A stretch of DNA of 64,000 nucleotides from Takakia lepidozioides (GCA_030704615.1 CM060732.1:29305053-29369052), one strand, 5' to 3'; counted from the first letter of the stretch, positions 44,690-57,800 are shown. Numbers and translations are program-made. Notes: a model not told the origin generated them from the letters alone.

Positions 44690-47449
44690 CACAGTTGCGG
44701 TTCCGCAGACTGTTTGAGCTGACAGTGAAGGGTTCATTTTATACTCAAAAAAGTGCCCATGAAGTCCAAATTTTGCACCCAGAAACATTGAAATGCTCAG
44801 CTCAAACAGTGTGCGTTGCCGCACACTGTCTGGGCTGGCAGTGAAGGGTTCATTTCACCCTCACACGGGTGCCCATGAAGTCCAAATTTTGCACCCAGAA
44901 ACATTGAAATGCTCAGCTCAAACAGTGTGCGTTGCCGCACACTGTCTGAGCTGGCAGTGAAGGGTTCATTTCACACTCACACAGGTGCCCCTGAAGTCCA
45001 ATTTTTGCATCCAGAAACATTGAAATGCTCAGCTCAAACAGTGTGCGTTGCCGCACACTGTCTGGGCTGGCAGTGAAGGGTTCATTTCACACTCACACAG
45101 GTGCCCCTGAAGTCCAAATTTTCACCCAGAAACATTGAAATGCTCAGCTCAAACAGTGTGCGTTGCCGCACACTGTCTGAGCTGGCAGTGAAGGGTTCAA
45201 TTCACACTCACACAGGTGCCCCTGAAGTCCAAATTTTGCATCCAGAACATTGAAATGCTCAGCTCAACAGTGTGCGTTGCCGCACACTGTCTGAGCTGGC
45301 AGTGAAGGGTTCTTTTCACCTCCCACAACAGGTGCCCATGAAGTCCAAATTTTGCACCCAGAAACATTGAAATGCTCAGCTCAAACAGTGTGCGTTGCCG
45401 CACACTGTCTGGGCTGGCAGTGAAGGTTTCTTTTTCACACTCACAAACAGGTGCCCCTGAAGTCCAAATATTTCACCCAGAAACATTGAAATGCTCAGCT
45501 CAAACAGTGTGCGTTGCCGCACACTGTCTGAGCTGGCAGTGAAGGGTTCATTTTCACACTCACACAGGTGCCCCTGAAGTCCAATTTTCACCCAGAAACA
45601 TTGAAATGCTCAGCTCAAACAGTGTGCGTTGCCGCACACTGTCTGAGCTGGCAGTGAAGGGTTCTTATTTCACACTCACACAGGTGCCCCTGAAGTCCAA
45701 ATTTTCACCCAGAAACATTGAAATGCCTCAGCTCAACAGTGTGCGTTGCCGCACACTGTCTGAGCTGGCAGTGAAGGGTTCATTTCACACTCACACAGGT
45801 GCCCCTGAAGTCCAAATTTTGCACCCAGAAACATTGAAATGCTCAGCTCAAACAGTGTGCGTTGCCGCACACTGTCTGGCTGGCAGTGAAGGGTTCCTTT
45901 TCACACTCACACAGGTGCCCCTGAAGTCCAAATATTTCACCCAGAAACATTGAAATGCTCAGCTCAAACAGTGTGCGTTGCCGCACACTGTCTGAGCTGG
46001 CAGTGAAGGGTTCATTTCACACTCACCACAGGTGCCCCTGAAGTCCAAATTTTGCATCCAGAAACATTGAAATGCTCAGCTCAAACAGTGTGCGTTGCCG
46101 CACACTGTCTGAGCTGGCAGTGAAGGTTCTTCTTTTCACACTCACACAGGTGCCCCTGAAGTCCAAATTTTGCATCCAGAAACATTGAAATGCTCAGCTC
46201 AAACAAACAGTGTGCGTTGCCGCACACTGTCTGAGCTGGCAGTGAAGGGTTCTTTTCAACACACTCACACAGGTGCCCGTGAAGTCCAAATTTTTGCAAC
46301 CCAGAACATTGAAATGCTCAGTCGTCAAAACAGTGTGCGTTGCCGCACACTGTCTGAGCTGGCAAGTGAACGGGTTCTTTTTCCACACTCACACAGTTGC
46401 CCCGAAGTCCACATTTGTTTTTTTTTTTGCACCCAGAAACATTGAAATGCTCAGCTCAAACAGTGTGCGTTGCCGCACACTGTATGAGCTGGCAGTGAAG
46501 GGTTCTTTTCACACTCACACAGGTGCCCCTGAAGTCCAATTTTTTGCATCCAGAAACATTGAAATGCTCAAGCTCAAAAAAAAAAAACAACGTTGGGGTT
46601 TGGCGTTTCGCACCTGTCTTTGCTGGCAGTGAAGGGTTCTTCTTTTCACACTCACACAGGTGCCCCTGAAGTCCAAATTTTTGCACCCAGAAACATTGAA
46701 ATGCTCAGCTCAAACAGTGTCGTTGCCGCACACTGTCCTGGGCTGGCAGTGAAGGGTTCTTTTCATCACACTCACACACAGGTGCCCTGAAGGCCAAATT
46801 TTTGGCATCAGAACTATTGAAATGCTCAACAAGCTCAAACAGTGTGCGTTGCCGCACACTGTCTGAGCTGGCAGTGAATGGGTCATTTTCACACTCCAAA
46901 ATCAGGTGCCCCTGAAGTCCAAATTTTTCACCCAGAAACATTGAAATGCTCAGCTCAAAAACAGGGTGCGGTTGCCGCAACACTGTCCGGGGCTGGCAGT
47001 GAAGGGTTTCTTTTCACACTCACACAGGTGCCCCTGAAGTCCAAATTTTTGCATCCAGAAACATTGAAATGCTCAGCTCAAACAGTGTGCGTTGCCGCAC
47101 CTGTCTGAGCTGGCAGTGAAGGGTTTCTTTCATCATTTCACACCACCCGGGTAGCCTTGAAGTCCAAATTTTGCACCCAGAAACATTGAAGTTGCCCGTC
47201 AGCTCAAACACGTGTGCGTGCCGCACACTGTCTGAAGCTGGCCGTGAAGGGTGTCTTTTCACACTCACATCAGGTGCCCCTGAGTCCAAATATTCACCCA
47301 GAAACATGAAATGCTCAGCTCAAACAGTGTGCGGTTGCCGCACACTGTATGAGCTGGCAGTGAAGTGTTCTTTTCCCCACTCACAAAGCCACATTGCCCC
47401 ATGAAGTCCAAATACCTGCAATCCAGAAACTTGAAATTCTCACTCAAAC
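44690..47449. repeat. 116-bp satellite array with hairpin in every monomer
   Basis: About 23 monomers of 115-117 bp. Each has AGCTCA, AA, CAGTGTGCG, TTGC, CGCACACTG, TC and TGAGCT in order: a 9-bp perfect stem extended by a further 6-bp stem. The rest is CTGGCAGTGAAGGGTTCATT, CACTCACACAGGTGCCCCTG and a linker with CCCAGAAACATTGAAATG. The first monomers are almost identical. From about 46200 on, single-base insertions and losses become frequent toward the gap, which suggests poor consensus. It lies immediately 5' of copy C. Confidence 0.95.
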
Positions 47450-47949
47450 NNNNNNNNNNNNNNNNNNNNNNNNNNNNNNNNNNNNNNNNNNNNNNNNNNN
47501 NNNNNNNNNNNNNNNNNNNNNNNNNNNNNNNNNNNNNNNNNNNNNNNNNNNNNNNNNNNNNNNNNNNNNNNNNNNNNNNNNNNNNNNNNNNNNNNNNNNN
47601 NNNNNNNNNNNNNNNNNNNNNNNNNNNNNNNNNNNNNNNNNNNNNNNNNNNNNNNNNNNNNNNNNNNNNNNNNNNNNNNNNNNNNNNNNNNNNNNNNNNN
47701 NNNNNNNNNNNNNNNNNNNNNNNNNNNNNNNNNNNNNNNNNNNNNNNNNNNNNNNNNNNNNNNNNNNNNNNNNNNNNNNNNNNNNNNNNNNNNNNNNNNN
47801 NNNNNNNNNNNNNNNNNNNNNNNNNNNNNNNNNNNNNNNNNNNNNNNNNNNNNNNNNNNNNNNNNNNNNNNNNNNNNNNNNNNNNNNNNNNNNNNNNNNN
47901 NNNNNNNNNNNNNNNNNNNNNNNNNNNNNNNNNNNNNNNNNNNNNNNNN
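47450..47949. other. Assembly gap, 500 N
   Basis: Exactly 500 undetermined bases, a conventional placeholder length, so the real size of the satellite is unknown. Confidence 0.99.
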
Positions 47950-48709
47950 CTAATTACCTACCCATAAAATGACTTCTCACCTCATCTTAAATGACTCTCC
48001 ACCTCACCTTTCCTTTCTTTCCTTTTTTGTTTTTTTGGTTTTGTTTTAGGAAAGGGGACGGAAGCGGCAAACCCTAAAATTCTATTGAAAAAGTAAGGAA
48101 AAAATAACCTCTCACCCTTCAAAATAAAATAGAGTGACCATAGTACCAAACAAGAAAATGTGTATATATCTTCAATCTATTTTGGACATTTTGGGCACTA
48201 AAATCAGCCTTGCAACTGCCTACCACAGTTCATCCACAAATTCAAGCCCATATTGCAGCATCCGAATTGGGCAAGCTGTGTTACACTGACGGTGTCGTTC
48301 CATCTAGGTTCCATGGGCTCCTTATTCATAGTTACGGTTCCAGAGTTATCCAGCACGGCCTACCGTGAGTAGTGACAAGCCTTATGGCAGCCTTAGGGCA
48401 CTTAAGGGTTTTAATTTTTTTCCCTTCAATAATCCTTCAATACAAAATAAACAATAAAAATCAACTGTAAGCCTAGTTTAGTTATGCATTGGTGTGGATC
48501 ATTGTTGTGCTGGTATTACCCTCCGAATAAAGGTAAATAGAAATCAGAGGATTATTATCCTCCAGGTACAGGTAAATTATTTATATGCCCATTTGGTTTT
48601 TTTACGCATAGGGGCATTGGCCCTGGAACGTTTATTAAAAGGTCAAGTCAAGTAAGTAAGTAGGACGCCTCCCCAAGCAAAGGCTACTGCCTTCCATCTG
48701 AAAGGTGGA
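47950..48709. other. AT-rich spacer, no supported gene
   Basis: No frame or repeat of note; it is the left flank of the retrotransposon insertion. Confidence 0.6.
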
Positions 48710-48714
48710 CACCT

Positions 48715-49723
48715 TGTCGCGCGGCTTTTACTCACCCATCCCTTCGCTATCCGAGGCGGAAACTCCAAGATAGAAGAGTTGGAAATCTCTAAGTACTCAG
48801 CCCGCGCAGAACAATCAGTCATGACCTACAGCTAGTGTATCATGGGGGTGTTTCCTATGCGTTTCCCTTTTCGCATTCATCTTAGCTACCTTTGGCATTG
48901 ATAATTAAGTATCAGTTTGCTTCATCAATCTATCGGTTTCCTTCACTCATCCATTCAATCCACAACTTCTCTCAGATCTCTCTACACAGTGTGATTGTAT
49001 CGTATAAGTATCAGATTATGATTTATCAGGTATCAGGCCGAAGTCATTATGTCTCTAATCTGCTCTCCCTCAATATCACTACAGCTTTGCATATAACAGC
49101 ATCTACTACATCCTCTTTCCTCCTCCTTCATCGTGCTCTCCATCTCTTGCCTCCGATCTCCGCTCCTGCCTGACTCCGAAGTCCCCCTCTCATTAATGAT
49201 GATCATCCCCCTTCATTCCCCGTTTTCCCCTTTATCCTCCTATCCGCGGTTCTAACCGTTTCCCTCTCTAACCGTCGTATGTGAACTAACATTCCCTTCA
49301 CAGGTGTTGTTCCCCACAGTCGTTCCCTGTCCTACTCTTCGTTCCCTATTATCGTGACAGCTGTCAAGCGGTGACTGGCTGTGTTTGGCTGTGTCGGGCT
49401 GTGACTGGCTGTGTGCTGTGCCGGCTGTGACTGGCTGTGTGGGCTGTGTCTGCTGTGACGACTGTGACGGGCTGTGTCGGCTGTGTCGGCTGTGTGGGCT
49501 GGGTTGGGTGACGACTGTGACGGGCTGTGTTGGCTGTGTGGCCTGTGACTGCTGTGTCGGCTGTGTGGGCTGTGACTGCTGTGTCGGCTTGTGTGGGCTA
49601 TGTAACCCCCTCTACAGTGCGCTGCTGTCACCCCTAAGGCTCCTGTTGGTCTCAGTCTGTGCAAAATTAAGGGTACCCTACAGATCCCGTATAAGTGTCT
49701 AAGTCCCCTACAGTCCTCTAACA
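48715..49723 (-). repeat. 3' LTR of full-length element
   Basis: TGTCGCGCGG ... CTCTAACA, 1009 bp. It differs from the other LTR by scattered substitutions and small length changes, mostly in the GGCTGTG minisatellite at about 49365-49600. The near-identity points to a fairly recent insertion. Confidence 0.95.
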
Positions 49724-49726
49724 TTA

Positions 49727-49741
49727 CCCCTTCCCCCCTCA
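49727..49741 (-). promoter_or_regulatory. Polypurine tract
   Basis: Minus strand TGAGGGGGGAAGGGG immediately before the 3' LTR, separated from it by TAA. This is the plus-strand primer for reverse transcription. Confidence 0.8.
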
Positions 49742-52411
49742 AAAAGCCGTGTCCTCACGGTTTACTGTTTCGAGTAGCAAACCTTTGTGAGTGAGCACCT
49801 TGTTGACGTTGAGAGTTTCGTGGTGGGCTGTGTGTACGAGCCCGAGGTCTGTCTCTGGTTGATGGAGATGGTTGATCACTACCTGGATAAGTGAGGCCTT
49901 CTGGAGGCTGATATCGAGGTAATCTTTCCGGCATAGGAGATCCCCTTTGTTTCTTCTCTTCCATCTGAATTGCATAGTCTTCTCCCATGTCAAAAGAATT
50001 GTGTGAAGAAACAGTTGTATCAGAATCCTCATCGCCTCTCAGGTGTTTTAATTTTCGAACTTTTTGTGGAATCATCTGGGGCATACAATGCTGTCCTACC
50101 ATGTCTGGAAGTTTGTATTTTACAACTTGGTGTAACCGCTGAACAGCAAAATTGGTGTAGGCACTGAGCTCCTTGTCTGTCCAGATGAGTGGGGTACCAA
50201 TTACTTACTGGTGCAGCGTGCAAGTACTTCCATGCCACATGTCCCTTATAGAAAATGTCATCAAGTCCGAATTTCTGTGTTGACAATTGGTTGCAGGCTG
50301 CTTGAAACCATGAACGAATTTGAGAATCCTTGCTGCATCATAACTTTTGGGTCATATAGGTACATATGAGGTGGCACCGAAGGTAATACCCAATGATCTC
50401 CACTGGAGTAACTTTGAAAGCGTGTTTGCATCTTTTGTTGCTCAATGTGGTAACGTACCAGAAAACAAGCAGCGTAGTATAGCCCGCACCCCATGACAAT
50501 ACTTGCTATCTCCTTGGTCTTGGTATAAATGAGTCCATGTACAACCTGGAAAGCAACCAATTCCCTCCCTCAACATGGTACCTGCCTCGTGCCAGTATTG
50601 TGCAAAGTGATGATCTTCAATATGTCGATTGTTTGGAAGAACTTTAGTCCTAGTTGCCACTGGCAGCCAAATACGCATGATTTGGTAGTAATGTGCGAAT
50701 GACTGCGGAGGACTAAATTCTTTCCAAGCCAAATCCAACATGATGGGAATTTGGTTGAAGGGCATAAGCATAGCCCTACTGTACTCCCTTGCAGCTGGAG
50801 TTTTAGGTGGGTTAAAAGCGGCATTGCCCCATACCTCCGGCTGTGGTGGCTGTGGTGTGTTGTCTAGTAACCACAGGTTCAGCTATTGGTACAGTGACCT
50901 GTTGTGGTGGTGGTGGTACTGGCTCCTGTATCATTGGCATCTCCTGCACCTCCTGTGAAGACTGAAAAGCCAGAGTTCTGGCTTGCAATAAGAAGCCATT
51001 AGCTGTTCTTGAGGGATATAGACTCTTTGGTCGATGTTTGAAGTGAGGTCTTCCACTTGAGTCTGGAGTCCGTCTACTCCATCCTCTTGTAACTCTGCTA
51101 TCCTACTATAGACATTGTCTATAGTAGTTGTGGCAATGTTCTGCACCTGCAGTCTGAGCTCATTCATCTCGCTTTGGGTGAGCTTCCGTGGGCTTTTGCC
51201 CTCTACTGGCCCTTGTGCTAACCAGACCTGCATAAGGCTGTTATCCACCAAGCTGCTTGTGGTTCCCCTGAGAGTTTGCTCTTCTCTTAGCTTGTACAAT
51301 TCCAACTGCTGTTGTAAAGCCTCCATGCGCTTCGCCTGTGGCTCAACCAATTGCGCATAGGCAGCAAGTAGATTATTGGCTTCCTTCGAAGCCTTGTTAC
51401 TGACCGCGATTTCATTTCTATTGGCCACGATGGTTTGTTGCAACTCCCACGATGTGTTTCTCTTGATCAGCTTCCCTCTGCCTGTATTGCTTGAAGTATC
51501 TTCATGGCGACAGATTGTATTCTTCATATCGACAATGAGCTTCATTTGCTCAACATTCTCTTCTTCTGCCTTCGTACATTTTTCCGCTTGACTGTTTATT
51601 TCTTTTGCTGATTGGTCAAGCATAGTTGTAAATGTAGCATTGTATCGCCATCCTGTTATGCACTGTCTGCAACTCCGTATGTAGTGCATTCAGTTCTTGC
51701 AACTTGCTTTCATGCTGCACCTGCATTTGGTATAGCTGTTGCTTATGTGCTTCGTGCAACTGGTCTTGCGTGAGGTTTGCCTGCCTCAATCAATTGTTGC
51801 TTGGCCAGCCACTGCAAAGCCATTTCTGTATTGCCCAAGTCCTGCTTCATCTTGAGAGTGACCTCTTCATCGACCTTGTTTGCACACTCAGTGGCAAGTC
51901 GAGCCTCAAACTCCTTCCTGAGTTCCTCTTTCAAGGCTGTCAATTGGGTAATTGGAACATGGGATTTGACATAAGTCCCCAACAAATTAAGTGTCCTGCC
52001 TATGGAACTCATCAGCATTGCCTGTTGAGGGTCATCATGGTGAGGTTGCTGCTGTCCCCTGTTCTCTCCCGATCTTCAACAATATGATGTCTCATAACCA
52101 TTCAGTCTTGTCCACCGGATTTCTTCCTGAACTACTTCATCTATGACTGGTGTTACAGTGTCATGACCTTCCGCCTGTGGTACCTCCACACAGGTGTGTG
52201 CATTATATGCACCTCAGGATTTCCCTTGGGCAACTGTTGCACCTCTGGGATTTCTGTCTCCTTGACCAGACCAGAATATTCATAGAGAAGGTCCCCTTTC
52301 TCTATTTCTGCCACTATCTGCTCTGTAGTTGGAATTCTATCCCTTCACTTTCCAAATCAATTATTTCGGGTTGAGCTGCATGGATAACTTGTGACCTTGT
52401 GACAAGTCGTT
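49739..52411 (-). pseudogene. Extra 3' coding region: coiled-coil and unknown domains, broken
   Basis: A series of minus-strand frames follows one another: 52018-51743 (LKEELRKEFEARLATE and similar heptads), 51689-50931 (252 residues, strongly coiled-coil, LVEPQAKRMEALQQQLELYK), 50771-50442 (SFAHYYQIMRIWLPVATRTK, DHHFAQYWHEAGTMLR), 50560-50261 (VHGLIYTKTKEIASIVMGCG) and 50102-49755 (Arg/Pro/Ser-rich tail). They continue the downstream ORF at 52411-53975 and were probably one protein of more than 1000 residues. No envelope-type signal peptide or transmembrane segment is evident. The function is unknown. Confidence 0.5.
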
Positions 52412-53975
52412 CAAGTGGCTGTGTTGGCTGTGATGCAGAAGTAACTTTCCTCCTCCCTCTCTGAAGGTCCTGCTTCCAGTAATAACATTCTTTTGTGCTG
52501 CTGTGCCCCTTCCTGGTCATGAGCTTGGGAAACATTATCATGCGGAATCCGTGAAGCCAGTGGATCCGCCACTACAGTCTTTCCCCTTCTCTGCCTCTTA
52601 GTCTCGGGTTGTGCTGCTAGTCCACCCTCACTGTGTGAAGAGCCTTGCTCTTCCATTGCAGTTGTTTCTGGCTCAAACACTCCCATTTCCTTCCTTTCTT
52701 GTGCATTAAGTATGCCAGAATTAAGGATTATTTGAGCAATGATTGGGCCAGACACTATGATAGGAGACTTTGCGGTAGTACCTTGTAATCTTTTCATCTC
52801 CTCTACTAGTGCGTTGTACATAATGTCCGCCCATTGTACCTCTTGTCCCTTCAGGCCTTTGAGTATTTCCTCTGTGAAGGATCTGCTCAAATATTGTTGG
52901 TTCTGTTTCAGGGCAAACAGAACGTTCAATACCTGGCCTATCTCTTTTAACCCTGGGTACACAGCTTTGGTACAAGCATAACCCTGAGTTTTAAAGAAAC
53001 TCCCTTCTTGGAATAAGTCCCCTATTTGCAGTCTTGCCCTGTGTTCCCCCACATGCACCTGACCTGCTGGCAATCGAAACAATTGCTGGAGGTATAGGGG
53101 AGTAAGCATTAATTCAACTCCCTTCACCGTTGTTGTTCCTGTCCTTGGCTCAAAGTTCTGCAAAATTGTAACATGTACTGTCTATGGTGTAGTGTCCAAT
53201 CTAGACTTTGCAATCCTTCCAATCTCAGCTCCTCCAGTATCTTTATCGCCTGTGGGGTAGCCATCGTTTGTTTCTGCAGAATTGTGGTGCTCTTCACCCT
53301 GATTTCCTCCATTCCTCTCACTCTCTTCATCTTAGACTCACAGAACTGCTTTGGCTGTAACAACTGCAGGAATGCCTGTAGTGCACAAAGCAAAAACGTA
53401 TGGTTGCCGCAGAAAGCTATGGGTAATCTCTTGTAAGCCTGCGGGGCTTGCAAGCATTGTTCAAGAGAAAAGCTCTGCTCTTTCGTTTCGTGTCTATGCC
53501 ATAGCGTATAGTCTGTTAGTTCCTCCATAGTTTCCAAGTTATAGCATTTATGGCCTGTCCTGTCGAGACGCCCGTTACTCAGAACGACGCCGCCTCTTGC
53601 GCCCAATTTTCTTCCATTTTCTTGATCATTTCTCTGGTTTTCTATTGGCTGTATTTGCTGTGACTGGATTTTAACTTTTATCTTCTTTAGTGGACTTTCC
53701 CTGTTGGATAGTCCACTAGGATCACACATGCGACATGAATTCAGCTTTTCTGTACTTGCCCTTCGTTCTGTTTCCCTTTTTCCGTATTCATTAATGGGCC
53801 CGCCTTTCATCCCATTTGACGGCCGTTCTTTTCCTCTTTCTTTTTGACACCTGTCCTTGCACTTCATTCTCTGCTGTGTGTCGCACCCTGACCTCCACGT
53901 GTCTATTTTTAAAGTAATTTCCGTTTCCTCTTCCGTCATCCATTTTCCTGAAGTTTTTATGTGTCCACTTGTCAC
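52411..53975 (-). pseudogene. Downstream ORF of full-length element, one frameshift
   Basis: Two frames (53975-53124 and 53163-52411) match the uninterrupted ORF at 2494-3789. The break lies in a T run (minus strand) near 53163 that is one base shorter than the frame needs. Shared stretches are YTLWHRHETKEQSFSLEQCL, YLQQLFRLPAGQVHVGEHRA and KSPIIVSGPIIAQIIL. After ERKEMG it continues into a Lys/Arg- and Gln-rich segment that the truncated copy lacks. Confidence 0.6.
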
Positions 53976-54000
53976 TGATTCTATGGTTCGTGTAATTTTA

Positions 54001-54220
54001 GTAGGCTGTGTTGAGCTGTGACAGGCTGTGTCATACTGTGTTATCCTGTGATAGGCTGTGATGCACTGTGGTAAGCTGTGATAGGCTGTGACACGCTGTG
54101 GTATGTTGTTATAGGCTGTGTTGCGTCGTGATGGGCTGTGGTTGGCTGTGTCACGTCGTGATGGGCTGTGATAAGCTGTGTTGCGCCTTGGCGGGCTGTG
54201 ATAGGCTGTGTCACGTTTGT
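54001..54220 (+). repeat. GGCTGTGATA minisatellite in integrase C terminus
   Basis: Units of about 30 bp encode, on the minus strand, successive decapeptides such as TQPITTYHSV and SQPITAYHSA at the end of the integrase frame. It is related in sequence to the LTR minisatellite. Confidence 0.85.
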
Positions 54221-54871
54221 TTTGCCCACCTGGTCGTATATGCTGGGCCTAGCAACTAGTGTTCCATACTCCGTTCGTAACACTGGTGCAGCCCGTGACT
54301 GCTCTTGCGGTTCAACATGCAAATCATGCTGCAGGGGTTTGTCATGGATACCACTGTACCCCTTCAACTTATTTGCATTCACTCTTCCCAGCATTTCTTT
54401 GTTAATGGTTTGTAACATGGCGGTGTTGTTATCATACATCTTTTGTATGACATAAGGTCCTTTCCACGGTGATTTGAGCTTAGAAGCTTGAATCTTTCCT
54501 TTCTTCTGCAACCATAGAACCAAATCCCCCGTCTTAAAAGTCTTTAACTTGCCTTCATCAAACTGTTCCTTTCGCTTCATCTGAATTCTGGTCATATTAT
54601 CAGCTGCATCAGCACGTACTTCTTCCACATGGTATAATTCATGTTTCCTGACCTTGATGGAGTCTTGCAATTCCATTCTTTTTCCCCACTCCGTTCTCAT
54701 GGTAGGTAACATGAATTCCACTGGAAGTAAGGCTTCCATACCATAAACTAATTGGAATGGTGTATACTTAGTTGTGACTTTATATGAAGTCCTGTATGAC
54801 CACAAAGCTGTCAGCAGCTTTGTATCCCAATCCGTTCTGTTTGCATTGACTATCTTAGCCAGATAGTACAT
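54041..54871 (-). CDS. Integrase C-terminal part (separated by 1-base loss)
   Basis: It continues the polyprotein after the frame break at 54860: LAKIVNANRTDWDTKLL, YTPFQLVYGMEALLPVE, GDLVLWLQKKGKIQASKL, KGPYVIQKMYDNNTAML and then the decapeptide repeats. The truncated copy at 4.7 kb has one more A at the break and reads through, so this was one polyprotein. It belongs with the feature at 54850-58899. Confidence 0.85.
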   Translation of the reverse strand: MYYLAKIVNANRTDWDTKLLTALWSYRTSYKVTTKYTPFQLVYGMEALLPVEFMLPTMRTEWGKRMELQDSIKVRKHELYHVEEVRADAADNMTRIQMKRKEQFDEGKLKTFKTGDLVLWLQKKGKIQASKLKSPWKGPYVIQKMYDNNTAMLQTINKEMLGRVNANKLKGYSGIHDKPLQHDLHVEPQEQSRAAPVLRTEYGTLVARPSIYDQVGKTNVTQPITARQGATQLITAHHDVTQPTTAHHDATQPITTYHSVSQPITAYHSASQPITG

Positions 54872-57800
54872 AGTATTTTGTTGGTAGCCTCTGCCTGCCC
54901 ATTACCCTGTGGGTAATATGTTGTACTCTTTCTATGCACAATCATAAACTCTTTAGTCAACAACTCAATGGTCTCATTCATGAAGTGACTTCCTTGATCA
55001 CTGATAAATTCTAAGGGACATCCAAATCGTGTAAGTATGTTCTCGTACAGGAACCTTGCTGTGGACTTGGCTGTGTTGTCCCTCAAAGCTTTAGCTTCCA
55101 CCCACTTTGTAGTATAATCAGTGGCTGTAATTATGTACCTGTTTCGTGTATTCTTGGATGGTGGATTAATTGGTCCAACAAAGTCTAGTCCCCATTTCTG
55201 AAATGGTTCCGTAGGCATTGTAGGATGCAAGGCCATTCTTCCAGATCTCTGCAAAGGTCCTAGCCTCTGACATTCATCACACTTCTGACAATACTCATGT
55301 ACATCTTTGAACAAAGTAGGCCACCAGTATCCTGCGAGTAGTATCTTTCTACTGGTAGTCTCTTCTCCAAAATGACCTCCAGCCACTCCTTTATGAACTT
55401 CCTCCAAGACTTTATTTACTTCATGGTGGTACAAGCATCGTTTTAGTACTCCATCAGGTCCTAACTTATACATTCTGGTTCCTACCATAGTATAAGGTAA
55501 AGCTCTGATAGCAATTCTCTTCCTCTGCTCCTTACCATAACTAGGTGGGCACTGACCATGAGCAAGGTAGTATCTGATTGGCCACTGCCAATCTAACCAT
55601 TCATCTGCACTTCCTTGCACCTCCATTACAAATAAACTCGCATCAGGTAACTGATCGTCCACTCCTGTGGCGGCCTCTCCTGTTGTTAGTCGTGACAAAT
55701 GATCTGCCACAAGATGCAAACGGCCAGGCTTGTAAATAACCTCGAACTCAAACTCATGCAAGATTATTAACCACCTCGCTATCCTTCCACTTATCAAAGG
55801 TTTGTTCACCAGATATATCAGAGCCTGGTGATCCACATAAAACATAAACTTTCTTCCCAATAGGTAATGCCTGAATTTCTTGACTGCATAAATCATTGCC
55901 AATGCTTCTCTTTCCGTTGTACTATAGTTCCTCTCAGCACTGTTCATCAATCGGCTAGCATAGTACACAGGTGAATCTATATTTCCTGTAACATTCTGGG
56001 CTAACACCGCACCCAACGCTTCTCCTGATGCATCGCAGTGAACATGAAATACTACATGCCAGTGAGGGTTAATCAGCACAGGTGTAGTTGTTACTGACAG
56101 TGTAAGTTCCTCAAACGCCTGTTGACATTCAGCTGTCCAGGCAAACACTGCATCTTTCTTCAGAAGCTTGCTCAATGGTGCTGCTATTTGTGCATACCTT
56201 TTGACAAATCTTCTGTAATAACTGGTTTGCCCAAGGAATCTCCTTAAACTCTTAACATTCACTGGTGGTGGAGAGACTTTAATGGACTCTGTCTTCCTGG
56301 GATCCACAAGAAGTCCCTTCTTACACACAATGTGTCCCAGAAGCACCCCTGAGTTCACACAGAAAGTACACTTCTCTGGATTCAAGCCCAGACCTCTCAT
56401 CCTGCATCTGGCCAGGCATAACTCCAATTTATGCAAGTGCTTATTCTTAGAGCTGTACACACTGAAATCATCCAAAAACACCTGCATGAAATCATCCAGA
56501 TACTCATGAAAAGATTCACTTATCACTCTCTGAAAGGTCGCTGGTGCATTACAAAGTCCAAAGGGCATGACTTTGTATGCATAAGCCCCCCAGTCTGTGA
56601 TGAAAGCTGTTTTCCCTTGGTCTTCTTCTGCCACTTGCACTTGATTATAACCACTGAAGCCATCCATGAATGAGTACATCTCATGGCCTGCCACAGTGTC
56701 TAATACTGCTTCTGTGAATGGCAAAGGGAAAGGATCTTTCTTCGTACAAGCATTCAGCTTCTTATAGTTCACACATACTCTTAGCTTGCCATTCTTCTTT
56801 GGAACTATAACAATGGGTGACAACCAAGTTGTATACTCTATTGGGTATATAAACTTAGCCTCAGCCAACTTCTTTATCTCTTCTCCAACCTTCTGTGCGT
56901 AGTTGGGATTCATTCTATACCTCGCCTGTTTGATTGGTACTGACCCTGGTTCCAGTTCAATCTTATGCTGACAGACTTCAGGTGGTATCCCTTTTAGATC
57001 CTCATAGCTCCAAGCAAATACATCTCTGTATTTGATGAACAAGCTTTTAGCTTCTTCGAAGAATTCCGGCTCCAAATCAGCTCCTACTTTCACCATTCTC
57101 GGTTCCTCCTGAGTTCCCACATTTACTTCTCTCACCTGCTCATCAGCTGTGATTGTCCAACCAGTCACCACTTCATCCTTTAAGCTCACAGTGGCTGGTT
57201 CTTCTAGGATTTCTATCTCTCCCTCCTTTTCTTCATAGAAATGTGGTGGGTAACAGTTGGTTTCCTCTTCAATTGGTGTTGCCGACACTACACCACAGCA
57301 GATACCTCTTAAACAACTTAGGCTTTCCAGCCGCATCTCCGCAACCTGTTCCCATTCTGGGTGTGCAGCAAATAGGGTAGCTTCCTGCTCCTCATCCAGT
57401 CCTCCTCTCCAGTCATACTCTCTGACTCCTCGAGGTCTTCTTGTAGCAGGTAATCTATTAGATTTCTTTGTGGTAATTTGTATCTCGTGCATCCCATTAT
57501 GCACAGTTAGTAACTGAGAATTCCAGTCATGGAATACCCTGGCCTGTTTCAGCCATGGACGTCCCAATAATAAGGAGTAAGCCTCCATGACTTCATCCAT
57601 TTTTAATACAGTTACTGTGATCATAAAGATCATTTTCTGTATCTGTATCTTAACTCCTCTTATTAATCCCAATGGCTGTACACTTCTTTGATCTGCCATT
57701 GTTACTGTAAATGGGGCTGGTTTCATGTTACTTAGACCAAGCTTCTTCCTTAATTGGTCTGTCATGATATTTACTCCAGAACCACCATCTATCAGTACAT

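Noticed and set aside
44644-47108. Many frames with repeated GNAHCLFEL or CRTLSELAVKG strings
   Set aside because: They are translations of the 116-bp satellite on either strand.
47365-47972. Open frames across the N gap
   Set aside because: Undetermined bases only; no coding content.
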